NCBI GenBank assembly: GCA_964036195.1
Contig: OZ038450.1
Span: 13,022,701 to 13,086,700 of the forward strand
DNA length: 64,000 bases
Source: Sphaerolaimus hirsutus
Lineage: Eukaryota; Nematoda; Chromadorea; Monhysterida; Sphaerolaimidae
Direction of reading: 5' to 3'
In this document: positions 23,060-34,956 of the stretch, piece after piece
Position numbering within the stretch: position 1 is the first letter of the stretch
Layout of the letters: each line of letters opens with the position of its first letter
The notes under the pieces: generated by a model
Databases searched by the model: none
Told to the model about the DNA's origin: nothing
The model's input: the letters and a program-made list of their open reading frames with translations, nothing else
Translations under genes and position numbers: made by a program

Positions 23060-24044
23060 CACAGCGATTCAGCAACGTGCTGACAATTAGAAACAACATG
23101 GGGACAACGTGGAAACAAGGCCTTGTTTTCCACGTTGTTTCGATGTGTCATTTCATTACGTTGTTTCTACGCTGGGGTACGCGGCTGGTCATGCGGCAAA
23201 TGGTTTGTCACCACGTTAGCCCCACGCTGGGTGTGTGTGCGGCAGCAGACGTTAAATTTGCGGCAAAAAATGGAGCCTAACCGCATTAAAAAATTATTTT
23301 TCTATCACTGGCAGATGCATAAAAAAACATTCCATAGAAAAACCGGATGTGCTTTTAGCGCAGAGAATGGATTTTTTTGCATTCACATTTTTGCCGCGTG
23401 GAATGTGTGCATGAAGTGAAATGTTCGTTTTCGATGTATGCTCAGTGGACCAAAAAGTATGTGCAGTTTCCTACCATAATTTAATGAATAAAATCTTTTG
23501 AGAAATTTAGAAATTAATTTTTACATAGTAAAAACAAAATATTTTGATGAAAAAACTGTCTAATTTTTTGTTTACTATTCAGATAGTTTATGGTAGGTTT
23601 CCATACTAAGTGTCATGTCCACCAAGTATAAATATTTATGTGGCACACTGGGTGTTTAAGCAGAGGGTGCGCAAACAATTTCGCACAATTTACATATGCA
23701 ACAATGTGAACGTTCTTTTTGCAGGGTTCTGTAAAAATGTTTATCAAAAAATCAATTACTCATCAATTACGTGCAAGGGCGGTACTTTTTCAAACAAAAA
23801 TAGCTGCATAAAAATCTACATTTATTTATAAACATGACTGTGTGCAGTAAAATCTGCCGCACAACTATGCATCATGTTGTCTCCACGTTGTCCACAACGT
23901 GTGTCCCACTTCCGGCACAAATTGCAATGTGGTGGCACGTTGTTGTCCCCACGCTGAGAATTTATCATCACGTTGTTTCCACATATGGTGTCTAAGTTGT
24001 AACCAATTTGTTTCTAATTGTCAGCGCATTGGTGAATCGCTGTA
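23060..24044. mobile_element. 985-bp hAT-like element with CACGTTGTTTCC words
   Basis: Inverted ends run CACAGCGATTCA / TGAATCGCTGTA and then GACAATTAGAAACAA / TTGTTTCTAATTGTC. Flanks GGGGTTAG (23052-23059) and GGGGATAG (24045-24052) are an 8-bp TSD with one mismatch. The body is rich in ACGTTGTTTCCACG and GTGGAAACAA words. A TATGCTCAGTGGACC foldback (about 23430-23632) is nested inside. Confidence 0.75.
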
Positions 24045-24440
24045 GGGGATAGTAGCCTAAAATTTTGCCTCCGGGATAGATAGATAGCTGAGCAGCAGCC
24101 TCCGGGACAGAAAGATAGCTGGGCGGTTTGGCGGGGGGGTTACCCCCCCCCCCCCCAACCCCCCCTTTCCTCCCCTGGTTCTAAGTGTGATGTCTCGAAT
24201 GGGGTCTCGGGGGAGGGGTCTCGAATGGGGGGGAGGTTGAACACCCCCAAACCGCCCAGCTATCTATCTATCCCAGAGGCAAAATTTTAGGCTACTACCC
24301 CCTAACCCCCCCCCCAAATCGCCCAGATTTCTACCTATCTGGAACGATTTTTGAAAAACTATACCCCAATTTTCGCTCAAAATCGCTATTTTTCATACCT
24401 TATTATATGTTTTCACTTCCAAAATGATAGTTCTGGTTGA
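24045..24440. repeat. GATAGATAGCTG / poly-C element pieces
   Basis: Inverted CTATCTATCTATCCCAGAGG and GGGATAGATAGATAGCTGAG pieces around C and G runs. No gene. Confidence 0.6.
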
Positions 24441-26285
24441 CCCTGTGCCCCTGTGCATTTTTACCCGCCGTGCGGGGTTACCCGGCGTGCATTTTTCGCT
24501 GCCCTGTGTGCATTGTTGCCCGGTGTGCATGGTATCCGGGCACAGCGAGCCGACATGCACGCCGGGTAGTGAACATGGAGGTCGGCTGCGGAAATATATC
24601 ATGTGACCAGGGCGGCAAACACAAAAGATATTGTAAATACACAATCCTATTGTTTGCCTTTGTGTTCGCCGGCCGGCCCACGTTTGAGGTCATGGACGGG
24701 CATACCACTGATACCGACATACACCTCTGGCAACATGCAGATTTGAACAGCACTTGTTGGAGCGGGTGGAACATTTAAACCCATTTTCGCGTTGTGCTAT
24801 GCACGCGTTGTGGAATGCAAATGCATGTAATTCATGTGGTGTATTGCCAGCGCAGAGTAATTATAAAAAAGTGTTTGCAGTTCACGGTTGGCGCGTGGCG
24901 TAATGCCAGCACAGAGTGATTATAAGATAAGTGTGCCAGTTTGCAGCTGGCGCATGGCATAATTGTAGGCTTATTATGCCATGCAATTCATGGGTAATTA
25001 TCACACTGATATTTTGGGGTGGAATTATTCAATTTTCCAATTACACGACTGGCAAACAAAATGGTCAAATGAAAGAAACTGTAATGTACCAATTAATTAT
25101 CATTAATTGTCATTTCTTCTAATAGAATGGCACCTCCAATAGAATGGCAGGTAAAAAGTTAATTAAAAAATAGAACGGCGATCTTCTATTAGAAGAAATG
25201 CCATACATACATTTGATTAGAACAATAAGCAACAACAATAGCAAGAAAACAATAGAGAGTACAACAAATGACTATCAGCTGCGGCGGGAAACAATAAGCC
25301 ATGTGGCAGCGTGGGGGTGGGCGCACGCCCAGCGTGCATGTCGGCTCGCTGTGCACAGATACCCGGCGCGCATGGTGTTGCCCGGTGTGCATGGGGGCCC
25401 GGTGTGCATGGATAGGGTGGCAGAATTTACCGTACCGTACCGTACCGCATTTTTGGGAAATTTACCATACCGTACCGTACCGTTTACCGCACTTTTAGAA
25501 ATTTACCGTACCATACCGCGTACTGCATTTTCCAAAATTTACCGTACCGTACCGCGTACCGCACTCATTTACAGCAGAAAATGCGGTAAATTTTACTCAG
25601 ATTGACATTAAATATGCCAATTTATTGATCACAATTAGCGAGGTGTTTTGAAATTTTTTTGCGCGCAAGCACGCAAATTTCACAGCGCTGTTTTCCTGAT
25701 TTGAAGCCCTTTCATTTCATTGATATAAGTCATGATTTACATTAGTATAATAATGTGTTTATAAAATCAATCCATGTGCTTCAACACGCTCTTAAGGTGT
25801 AAATTTCACTTACTTTTAGCAATTTTTCACCCACTTTTAGTAATTTTTCTTCATTTTCTTCCTTCTGCACCTTGAATAAACCTATATATTGAACCCCTAC
25901 ATTGTGGGTAATGGAATTTTGTGTCATCATACTGTTATTGTGTTCTTAAGTCCATTTATCAAATTGAGTCACTGAATTTGGTGTCAATTTATGAAGTAAA
26001 AGTTCTCTGTAGTCCGGCACTGATACAGTTCTGACAATCGGAAATTTACCGTACCGTACCGCGTACCGCACTTCACAGATTTACCGTACCATACCGTTTA
26101 CCGCAAAATTGAAGATTTACGTACCGTACCGTTTACTGCAAAATAGTAAATTTACCGTACCGTACAGTTTACCGCAAGGCCGTACCGTCTGCCACCCTAT
26201 GCATGGAGGGGCGGCCGCCATGCACACCGGGCAGTGAAAAATGCACGCCGGGTAACCATGCACAGCGGGTAAAAATGCAGAGAGT
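24441..26285. mobile_element. Element with CCCGGTGTGCAT words
   Basis: The left end region (24441-24575) and the right end region (26207-26280) hold inverted CCCGGCGTGCAT and ATGCACACCGGGC words, with GTGCATTTTTACCCG facing CGGGTAAAAATGCA. A middle block of the same words lies at 25315-25412. The inner sequence is non-repetitive and has no recognised gene. The CCGTACC element at 25413-26199 is nested inside. Confidence 0.6.
25413..26199. mobile_element. hAT-like element with CCGTACCG words
   Basis: Ends TAGGGTGGCAGA and TCTGCCACCCTA; exact 8-bp TSD TGCATGGA (25405-25412, 26200-26207). Both ends are arrays of TTTACCGTACCGTACCG. The inner part contains GCGCGCAAGCACGC at 25661-25674. No ORF of note. 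Confidence 0.9.
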
Positions 26286-26329
26286 CTGACCCGTTCTGGT
26301 TCCTATTTTAGTACTATATGCACTCTTGT

Positions 26330-26870
26330 ATACTAATTTTGAGGTACTTTACACCTACTTTTAGCGATTTTTCTCCCTTTTCTTCCTTCTATGCCCCGAA
26401 AAAGCTTATATATCGAACCACCAAACACCCCACAACCCCCCCCAGAAAAATTTGCAGCAATCTATCCCTCCGGAGGAATGATTTGTTATCTATCCAACCA
26501 CACAGAGGGTCGAAATTCAAGATACCCCTGCCGCCGTATATACAAAAATGTGCCAGCGTGCAGCTAACTCACGAAATGGCATTAGCTTGGTGCAAACCGA
26601 TCTGAGCTTCCACAGCGACTGCATTGTTCACAATCAACGGTGAGTCCTGCGTGCGAGTAAGTGCTTGTCGGGTAAGGTCTAAGGCATGTACCAATAATCT
26701 GTCATAGAGTCAAGGGTGCAATTTCAGGGTGTCAATCCATCAAACTTCTCGCCACTTATAAACAATGATTCTAATTCTTTGTTCAACCCAAGAAGTCAAA
26801 ACAGAGGAGCAAATCAGTATCTTTATGAACACCTCAAAAGTTGAAATCCTGCCAAGTTATGAGCCGGGGA
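26330..26870. other. Repeat pieces and unassigned DNA
   Basis: A CTATCCCTCCGGAGGA piece (26460-26500) with the TACTTTTAGCGATTTTTC inner block, then AT-rich sequence without a gene. Confidence 0.4.
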
Positions 26871-26940
26871 CGTTGCCGGGGGGGGGGGCGCTTCCCCCAC
26901 TTCACGGGCCCATTAAAAAAAATATGCCAGTAATGGCACT

Positions 26941-27525
26941 TAGGGTTCAAACGGGATTGACTTTTCGGGATCGGGATCGGGATTCACTTTTTGAGATTTC
27001 GGGATCGGGATTGGGGTTTCGGGATCGGGATCGGGATCGGGATTGGTTTTTTGAGATTTCGGGATCGGGATCGGGATTGGCCGGGATTGGGGTCACGGGA
27101 TCGGGATCGGGATTGGGATAGGCATTTTTCCGGGATCGGGATTGGGTTCTAGGGATAGAGATTTTGGCCATTTTTCTGGCATTCACAGTTGTTCATAAAG
27201 GTCTCAAAACACTGTTGGATGCCCGAAAAGTGGCATAAAATTGACGCTGGGGGTTTGCATCCACTTTTTTGCATGCAAAAACGTCATTATTTCACTTTTT
27301 ATAATTTCCACTAATTTTTCCGGGATCGGGATCCCGGACTTGGGAGTTTCTCGGGATCGGGATCAGGATTTGAAAACTTTCGGGATCGGGATCGGGATTG
27401 GTATTTTTAAGATTTCGGGATCGGGATCGGGATCGGGATTGGGGTTTCGGGATCGGGATCGGGACTGGTAAATCCCGGAATTTCACGGGATCCGGGATCG
27501 GGATCGGGATCCCGTTTGAACCCTA
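26941..27525. mobile_element. hAT-like element with CGGGATCGGGAT words
   Basis: Ends TAGGGTTCAAACGGGA and TCCCGTTTGAACCCTA; exact 8-bp TSD ATGGCACT (26933-26940, 27526-27533). The body is mostly GGGATC repeats. It is inserted inside a CAGGGACGTA-family element whose halves flank it (about 26870-26932 and 27534-27580). Confidence 0.92.
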
Positions 27526-27582
27526 ATGGCACTGTCATAAAACGATTTTGTTAGTAGTTTGAGAAAAAGTTGCGTTCTAGCT

Positions 27583-27853
27583 AGGGATGGCCAAACAATT
27601 TTTTTTAACGACCCTGTTTTCAAAAAAGAGGTTGTTTTTAAAAAGCTCCCAAATATGGTTATGGGTCAACAAATACAGGTATATCAATACTTTGTGATGT
27701 TAAACATAGCCATAGCATGGCTGTGGAGACATGGGATATCATAACAGGCGGTGATTTCTGCCAAAAATATCCGTTTTTGTCGAATCTTTGTGACTTCAAG
27801 TGAAGTTTGGCATGGAATAGTTATCAAACAAGGTTATAAAAGGAGGTTGTAAC
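27583..27853. mobile_element. Left half of a hAT-like MITE
   Basis: It starts TAGGGATGGCCAAAC and has the core shared with 230-889 (AGCTCCCAAATATGG, GAGACATGGGATA). It is cut at 27853 by the GGTCCC-word element; the matching right half is not seen afterwards. Confidence 0.65.
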
Positions 27854-29320
27854 TAGGGTACAAACGGGACCGCGGTCCCGGTACATGGTTCGGCAAAAAG
27901 TCGGGACTGGGACGGTCCCCGTCCCGACACCCCAGTCCCGGTCCCGGTCCCGACAATTAAAAAAAGCCAGTCCCGGTCCCGGTTCGATCCCCCAGTCCCG
28001 GTCCCGGAATTTTATAGCGGTCCCGACAAGGCATGAAAAAAAACGTATTTTTCAATAACCTGGGTTTAAAGAATTACGTTGTTTTTTTAATAAAACGTTT
28101 TTTTAGGCTCCCAAATATAGTTACAATGTTGTCAACATATACACCTAAATATGTCAGACAAATAGCAGTATCTTATGATGTCATATATTTATATAGCAAT
28201 GTAATGGCTATGGAGCCATGTTGTAGTACTATACGTGGTGATTTCTGCCAAACAAATCTATTTTAGGTGTTGTTACAAGTGCCTTGTCAAATTTGTTACA
28301 TAAATACATTGCTTTTCATCAAATATTCACGACTTCAAGTGACGATGGGAATGGAATAATGTTATAAGAAAAGGCTCATACATTGAGTGTTCCTTCGCAC
28401 AGTGGGGGTGTGTGGAAAAACACTGGCTGGATATTACTTACCAATAGGGTTCAAACGAGACCGCGGTCCCGGTACATGGTTCGGCAAATCCCAGCCCCGG
28501 TCCCGACCCTCCAGTCCCGGTCCCGGTCCCGACAATTGAAAAAAGCCAGTCCCGGTCCCGGTTAGGGTTGGCCGATGTTTTTTTTAAACGTTTTTTTTAA
28601 AAAAAAAAACGTTTTTTTTTAAAAAAAAACATGACGTCCGAAATGTTGTTTTTTTAAAAAAAACATCGGCTGAAATTTTTAGTACTAAGCACTAGGTATT
28701 TTGCAAAATTTTTGCGCGCAAGCGCGCAATTTCACACACAAATTGACATTGGTGGTTGTTTTCATTGGTTTTGTTGCATTTTTAGTATCAAAACATCCAT
28801 TTCTATGTGCTACCATGGGTGAATAAGCCGACATATGTTGCTGTAATATATAATATTGAGGTAATGTGCTTCCATGTACCTCCACAGTGTGTAACTTCAC
28901 TCCCAAAGTAACAACCTCCTTTTATAACCTTGTTTGATCACCATTCCGTGCCAAACTTTACCTGAAGTCACGAACATTCGACTATAAGGCGATATACGAA
29001 CGATATGTCGACGAAAAATGGATATTTTTGACACAAATCACCACTTATAATGCTATCCCATGGCTCCACAGCCATTATATGGTCATATTTAACATCACAG
29101 AGTATTGCCAGTGTCTGATATACCTATATATGTTGACACTAGGTCATATCTGGGAGCTTTTAAAAAAAACGTTTTTTTTTAAAAAAAACATCGAGTTAAA
29201 AAAAACGTTTTTTTTCCAACCCTAGTCCCGGTCCGACCCCCCAGTCCCGGTCCCGGTCCCGACATAAGAAAATTTTTGGTCCCGGTCCCGGTCCGAAAAA
29301 GTGGTCCCGTTTGAACCCTA
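27854..29320. mobile_element. GGTCCC-word hAT-like element complex
   Basis: It starts TAGGGTACAAACGGGACC and ends GGTCCCGTTTGAACCCTA, with TSD GTTGTAAC at 27846-27853 and 29321-29328. The body is GTCCCGGTCCCG words. Inside is a hAT-core fragment (about 28033-28440). A second internal start, TAGGGTTCAAACGAGACC (28446), suggests two merged copies. The element at 28563-29224 is nested in it. Confidence 0.8.
28563..29224. mobile_element. Nested hAT-like MITE, AACGTTTTTT-ended
   Basis: Ends TAGGGTTGGCCGATG and TTTTTTTTCCAACCCTA; exact 8-bp TSD GTCCCGGT (28555-28562, 29225-29232), so it landed in the host element's own repeat word. It is nearly identical, inverted, to 37383-38042. It contains GCGCGCAAGCGCGC at 28714-28727. 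Confidence 0.93.
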
Positions 29321-29328
29321 GTTGTAAC

Positions 29329-30050
29329 TAGGGATAGCCAACGGTTTTTTTCAAAGGTTTTTTTTTATAAAAAACGTTGTTTTTTTTAAAACCTTACCAT
29401 CGAAACCGTTTTTTTTAAACCTTGGCCGAAATTTTTAGTACTAAGCACTAGGTATTTTGCAAATTTTTTTCGCCCAAGCGCGCATTTTCACCTGCACTTT
29501 AGTATTTGTGGTGGTTTTCATTGGTTTTGAAGCATTTTTAGTGTAAAAGCTTCCATTTGTTTGTGCTATAATGTCATATTAAGCCTTAATATGCTAGTGT
29601 AGTGTATAATATACAGGCAATGTGCCCCCACATACTTGTACAGTGTGCAACACCACTGCCAATGTGTTAGCCTTCTATTGTAACCTAATTTAAATACTAT
29701 TCCATGGCCAACTTCACTTGAAGTCACAAATGTTCGACAAAAGCCGATGTGATGTTTCACACTGTAGAAGTATGTGGGAGCTTATAGGCTGCATATTATA
29801 TACTACCCTAGCATAGCACGGCTTATAATTACATGGTAACATGAATAAATGGAAGCTTTTACACTAAAAATGCCCCAAAACCCATGAAAACACCACCAAT
29901 GGTAACGTGTATGAGAAATTGCGAAATACCTAGTGCAAGTCTACCAGAAGTTTTGCGTTTTGATTTTTTTAAATTAAAATCAGTTTACCCCCTGATTTAA
30001 AAAAAAATCAGATTAAAAAAAATCAGTTAAAAAAATCAAGTGCCAACCCT
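29329..30050. mobile_element. Chimeric hAT-like MITE
   Basis: The left end TAGGGATAGCCAACGG carries AAACC words. The core is followed, from about 29761, by an inverted core copy that ends in AAAAATCAG words and GTGCCAACCCTA. Two family members seem to be joined head to head. Confidence 0.65.
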
Positions 30051-30110
30051 AGATGTTACTCAGGCTACATTATATACAGGTGGAGGCTACATTATATACA
30101 TACATTGTAT

Positions 30111-30469
30111 CAGGGGTCTCCTAGGGGGGGGCTGGGGGGGGGCTCCCCATTGCCCCAATTTTCGCTCAAAATCACTAATGTCCGCACCTTTTTATAGTTT
30201 TTCACCTTCAAAATCGTGCTTTCCGGCTATATACATGGTTATATGCCTATTTTTAGCCATTTTATATCTACTTTTGGCTACTTTTAACTGATTATTAGCG
30301 ATTTTTTCCCCTTTCTGCCTTCTTAACCTTGAAAAAGCATACATATTGTGCCCCCGCCAGCCCCCCACCAAGCCCCCCCCCAGAAAATTTTTCCAGTTAT
30401 CTATCCCTCCGGAGGAGCGATTTGCTATTTATCCAGCCCCCGCGAGGGCCAAAATCCTGGAGACCCCTG
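30111..30469. mobile_element. hAT-like element CAGGGGTCTCC
   Basis: Ends CAGGGGTCTCC and GGAGACCCCTG; exact 8-bp TSD CATTGTAT (30103-30110, 30470-30477). The body holds CTATCCCTCCGGAGGA and G/C runs, linking the widespread GATAGATAGCTG family to hAT. It sits inside another hAT-core copy whose right part runs 30470-30740. Confidence 0.9.
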
Positions 30470-30740
30470 CATTGTATACTACAGCAACATATGACGGCTT
30501 ATTAACCCATGGTAGCACATAGAAATGCATGCTTTGATACTAAAAATGCCACAAAACCAATGAAAAAACCACCAATGTCAATTCGTGTGTGAAATTTCGC
30601 GCTTGTATGCAAAAATTTCGCAAAATACCTAGTGCTTAGTACTAAAAATTTTGGCCAATGTTTTTTAACATTTCGGACATTGTGTTGTTTTTTAAATGTT
30701 TTTTTAACATTACAAAAAAAATAGCGGCCAACCCGAGGCG

Positions 30741-31317
30741 CCGCCAAGTGGAAGAACTAACGCAAGACAGCAGATTGGGTAATCCGAATGCAGATCTGCC
30801 TTGATGGCAGAAACCCCATTGCTTTTTCTGCGGTTAAATGGCAAATGCATTGCGAAAGATTATCGCAGTATGTAATCAATTACTGTATATGCTCGAATAA
30901 GACACTCTCCTCCAATAACCCCTCTTGAAAAACTCCCCCTCTGGGTGAAAAAGATGCTAGAAATTTACAAAAATATTGAACAGAATACAGGCTATAGCAG
31001 TGGCAGCAGATAGAAAACGTGTACACAGTGTATTTTTTGTTGTATCTAGTTGATGAGCCATCAAATAACTGGACTACATGAATTAACTTCATACTTGAAT
31101 TGCATTCATACAATGAATCAGATCCAAGTTTTCTGAAGGAAAAATAACTCCGCCGCTCGAAAAAAAACCCTTGAAAAACTCCACCCTCAAAAAGTTCTGA
31201 CGAAATAAAACCCCCCCTGCGGTTTATTTGAGGCCTTGGGGGTAAACGGTATCGAGAAAATCACAACTCACGCGCTGTCCAGCGATGCAGATTGAAAAGC
31301 CATAGCACAACGCCCAC
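30741..31317. mobile_element. CCGTAT-type element and flank
   Basis: 30886-31250 has a degraded left end, CTGTATATGCTCGAATAAG, C-run blocks, and a right end GGTTTATTTGAGG then AAACGGTA. No gene. Confidence 0.5.
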
Positions 31318-31413
31318 CTGGGGGATTTGTTGCCCCCCAGTGACATGGGCCACACGAAGGCACCGATGCAAGCAGGCCGCCCTTGTGTCTCTTCTCGGGT
31401 GACAGAAAGCACC
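31318..31413 (-). CDS. Orphan exon-like segment, unknown protein
   Basis: A GC-rich 96-bp island in AT-rich repeats. On the minus strand it is bounded by TTTTTACAG and GTGGGC. The best frame reads VLSVTREETQGRPACIGAFV then WPMSLGGNKSP, with no stop. I do not recognise the family. It could be one exon of an otherwise unseen minus-strand gene or a captured fragment. The other two frames are also open over this short length, so the frame choice is uncertain. Confidence 0.3.
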
Positions 31414-31812
31414 CTGTAAAAAGCACGCGAATTGTGGCGCTAAACGGAAAACAAATGCAAGAAGCCAACGACGTAAACTGGTGGATGGAAAAATGGAATG
31501 GAATGGAACTAAATGGAAAATTTACAAAATAACTGTTTAAAAATCACACCAGCAAGCCTTCAGGCTGTCACTTAGTGTGAGGGTGCCCCTAAGTACTATA
31601 TGTAACCAAAGTGGCACCCCCTCAGGCCACCCTTGTTGCTGAAATTTTTTTTTCACATCTTTTTTGGTAAATATAAATGGAAAATCCATACAAATTTTTG
31701 TTCAGGACGGAATTTGATTTATTTATAACATCGGTTGGGGTTGGTTTAGGTCACTGATTTTTTGTGACATATGAGATGGTAACTTCCTGCAACTTTTCCA
31801 CAACCTCACAAC
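31414..31812. other. Unassigned stretch
   Basis: AT-rich sequence with short A-rich words (AATGGAATGGAA). No gene or element was recognised. Confidence 0.4.
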
Positions 31813-32345
31813 TAGGGTGTCAACAAAAACTTTTTGGCGGAAAACGGAAACGGAAAAAAATTTGCACTTGCCGGAAAACGGAAATGGAAACGGAAAAAAA
31901 TTTGCACCTGCCGGAAAACGGAAAAAAGAAAGGCCGGAAAACGGAAACGGAAACAGAAAAATTTGCTGAAATTATGCCGGAAACGGAAAAAATTTGCTGA
32001 AATTTTGCCAGAAACGGAAAAAAATTGCAGAAATTTACCCAGAAATCAAAAAATTTGAAGAAATCTTGCTAGAAATAGAAACAATTCACATAATTGAGAA
32101 CCTGCATGCATGTTTACCAGTTTGGCTGAAACAGAAAACAAAGAATTGAGCCAGAAAATGAAAAAAAGTTGGAAAAACAGACAATTGAGCCGGAAAACGG
32201 ACAAAAAGCGGAAAAACTGAAATTTTAGCCGGAAAACGGAAAATGAGCTGGAAAAACGGGAAAAAAATTTAGCAGCCGGAAAACGGAAACAGAAAAAAAT
32301 TTGCCTGCAGAAAGCGGAAACGGAAAACGGAAAGTTGACACCCTA
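31813..32345. mobile_element. hAT-like element with GGAAAACGGAAACGG words
   Basis: Ends TAGGGTGTCAAC and GTTGACACCCTA; exact 8-bp TSD CTCACAAC (31805-31812, 32346-32353). The body is nearly all GCCGGAAAACGGAAA words in one orientation, producing Lys/Arg-rich spurious ORFs. Confidence 0.92.
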
Positions 32346-32361
32346 CTCACAACCCACACAA

Positions 32362-32906
32362 TGGCGCTACGCACACTGAAGCCGAAATATTCGGCATATG
32401 CACGTTTTTGACAAATGCCGAATTAAATGCTGAATAGAAAAAAACTTGCTGAACTAAAATCGTCCGTACTCTTGAAAATTAGGCGGTTTGTCAATTCAGC
32501 ATGTATTTCAGCATTCAAAAGATGTGTACACTTTTTCATGCAGAAACCATTCGGCAAAATCAGAAAATGTTGAATGCTGAACTGCAAAAAATGTACAAAA
32601 TTGCGAGTGCGATTTCATGATTTAGTGGTGAGGCAGGTGACAAATGTTGTTTACCACTTACATTCAGCTATCGTACTTATCATAGAAAATGCCGAAGTAT
32701 GTTGCTTTCGACATACTTCAGAGTCTAAAAATTAACGCTCAAATTTGTCCGAATTCGTCCGAATATCGTGCGCACGCTTTCAAAATTCAATATGGCAGCC
32801 CCTAAAATGCCGAACTTAAAACGTCCGAATGGCAATTTTTCAATTCGGATTCGGCAGATGAAAATGTGTGTATGCCGAATATTTCGGCTTCAGTGTGCGT
32901 AGCGCC
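32362..32906. mobile_element. Foldback element TGGCGCTACGCACACTGAA
   Basis: Long inverted ends TGGCGCTACGCACACTGAAG and CTTCAGTGTGCGTAGCGCCA, followed by ATATTCGGCATA. Same family as 10804-11038. Confidence 0.8.
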
Positions 32907-33813
32907 AATCCCCACACCAAAATTTTGCCGAAGATCAAACCTGAAATATTTTTTTGAACAAAACATATATTGGAACTAATGTGTCTTATGCAGCTCCAGG
33001 CTTATCATACAGCACATGGCGGCCAGGACTGGCTTCCTAAGTGTCATGAGCAACATGTGGCTGGTCCTGCACCACATTGTTGCACAAAGTTTGCATTTAT
33101 GGCCATCAGTGGAAATACCACTGTTCAAAAACAGCATTTCCATAAAAGCGTGACCGGCCTCTGCAGAATCTGCATGCAAATCATTAAATGCTAGTGCCCA
33201 TTGAATTCAGGCAACAATTATCTGTTAAAGATATACCAGGGGACAATTGGCAATGTGTCCTGTATTTTGTGTAAATGGGCCAGAAAGATGAAGAGGTCAT
33301 TCCCAAAAGTGTAAATTTGTGGTTTTTGCAATCACAATCAAAATGTTTGCACTTATAAAGTTCTCAATATGTTTGAATGTCATGAAGTGGCTGATATCTG
33401 CAATTTAGGATGGATTTTTGTGAGGCAGCAGCAGTGGGGGGGACAGTAGCGGGAAAAAATCACCCTGCAACCTATGTGCGGCTCTGAGCGATCCATCAGT
33501 GATTTTTTTCAATCAAAAAACTGTCAGAACAAGCGTATCCAATAGTTGTGTTGGCAGCATGCCAAAAATGGCAGCACGCTTTCCCGCAGCAATATGCTGT
33601 GGGATTCCAAAATTTTCCATTTATATTTGCCAGAAAAAAATTGCCAAAAATATATAGAAGGCTGTCACAGCTGGCCAGGGGGTGCTGGGGGGTGCCATTT
33701 GGGGACAATGTAAAGAAATGTTGGCTGCACATTCACACAAAATTTTAGCTCGATTGGGCACATGAGAATATTTTGAAAATTGATGTAGTCAATTTTCCAT
33801 TTAAATGGTCCAC
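32907..33813. other. Unassigned stretch
   Basis: Mostly non-repetitive, with short open frames that show no recognisable domain or splice framing. Confidence 0.4.
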
Positions 33814-33872
33814 CAGTTTACGCAGGGCCGGGTCAAGCCTATTACACATGTAAACCCATCACGCATGTAGAC

Positions 33873-34454
33873 TAGGGTGTCAACAACAACGTTTTGGCGG
33901 AAAACGGAAACGGAAACGGAAAAAAATTTACACTTGCCGGAAAACGGAAATGGAAACGGAAAAAAATTTTGCACCTGCCGGAAAACAGAAAAATGAAAGG
34001 CCGGAAAATGGAAACGAAAACAGGAAAATTTGCTGAAATTATGCCGAAAATGGATAAAATTTGCTGAAATTTTGCCGGAAATGGAAAAAAATTATTAATC
34101 AAGAAATCAAAAACTTTGCAGAAATCTTGCTAGAAATAGAAACAAGTCACATAATTGAGAACCTGCATGCATGTTTAACAGTTTGGCTGAAACAGAAAAC
34201 AGAGAATTGAGTCAGAAAATGGAGAAAAAAAAGTTGGAAAAACAGACAATTGAGCCGAAAAATGGAAAAAAGGCTGAAAAACTGAAATTTTAGCTGGAAA
34301 ACGGAAAATGAGCCGGAAAAACGGAAACGGAAAAAAATTTGCAGCCGGAAAACGGAAACTAGGGTTCAAACGATATCACTTTTCGATATCGATATTCGAT
34401 ATTCGATATTTTTTCAAAATTTTCAATATCGATATTTGATATTTGATATTTTTT
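33873..34454. mobile_element. Partial GGAAAACGG element with CGATAT fragment
   Basis: It starts TAGGGTGTCAACAACAACG; the GGAAAACGG body is interrupted at 34363 by TAGGGTTCAAACGATATC and CGATAT words, which stop at about 34454. 33814-34454 is a direct repeat of about 34899-35540. Confidence 0.75.
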
Positions 34455-34898
34455 CAAAATTTTGCTCAAATCGCTGATTTATATACCATTTTGTAGACTT
34501 TCACCTCTAAAATCACTAGTTTATAGGGATGGCCGAAAAAGGTTTTTTTCAACGTCAAGGTTTTTTTAAACCGTTTTTTTAAAAGCTCCCAGATATGGTC
34601 ATGAGTCAACATATGCAGGTAAATCAGACAGGTGACAGTACTTTATGATATTATATATAGCCATATCATTATATAGCTTTAGAGCCATGGGATAGCATTA
34701 TAAGTGGTGATTTCTGTCAAAAAAATCCGTTTTATGTTAGCTTATTATGTATATCGGCTTTTGTTGAATGTTCGTGACGTTAAGTAAAGTTAGCCATGGA
34801 ATGGTGTTTAAATTAGGTTTTTATATTACAATAGAAGGCTAACACATTGGCAGTGGTGTTTCACACTGTACAAGTATGTGGGGGCACATTGGCTGTAT
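34455..34898. repeat. Segment copied from (or to) 38158-38602
   Basis: Near-identical direct copy including TAGGGATGGCCGAAAAAGG and the hAT core, but without its right end. It joins the two 33.8/34.9-kb copies into a mosaic. Confidence 0.8.
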
Positions 34899-34956
34899 AG
34901 TTTACGCAGGGCCGGGTCAAGCCTATTACACATGTAAACCCATCATGCATGTAGAC

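Noticed and set aside
26941-27525. Asp/Arg-repeat ORFs (GIGIGIF, RDRDRD-like)
   Set aside because: Produced by GGGATC repeats within a TSD-bounded element; no gene features.
27854-29320. Telomere-like or G-quadruplex array from GGTCCC/GGGATC words
   Set aside because: The arrays are internal, bounded by TSDs and in inverted orientation; the words are not a known telomere repeat.
31764-32058. Lys/Arg-rich ORFs resembling a nuclear protein
   Set aside because: Translation of GGAAAACGGAAA words inside a mobile element.
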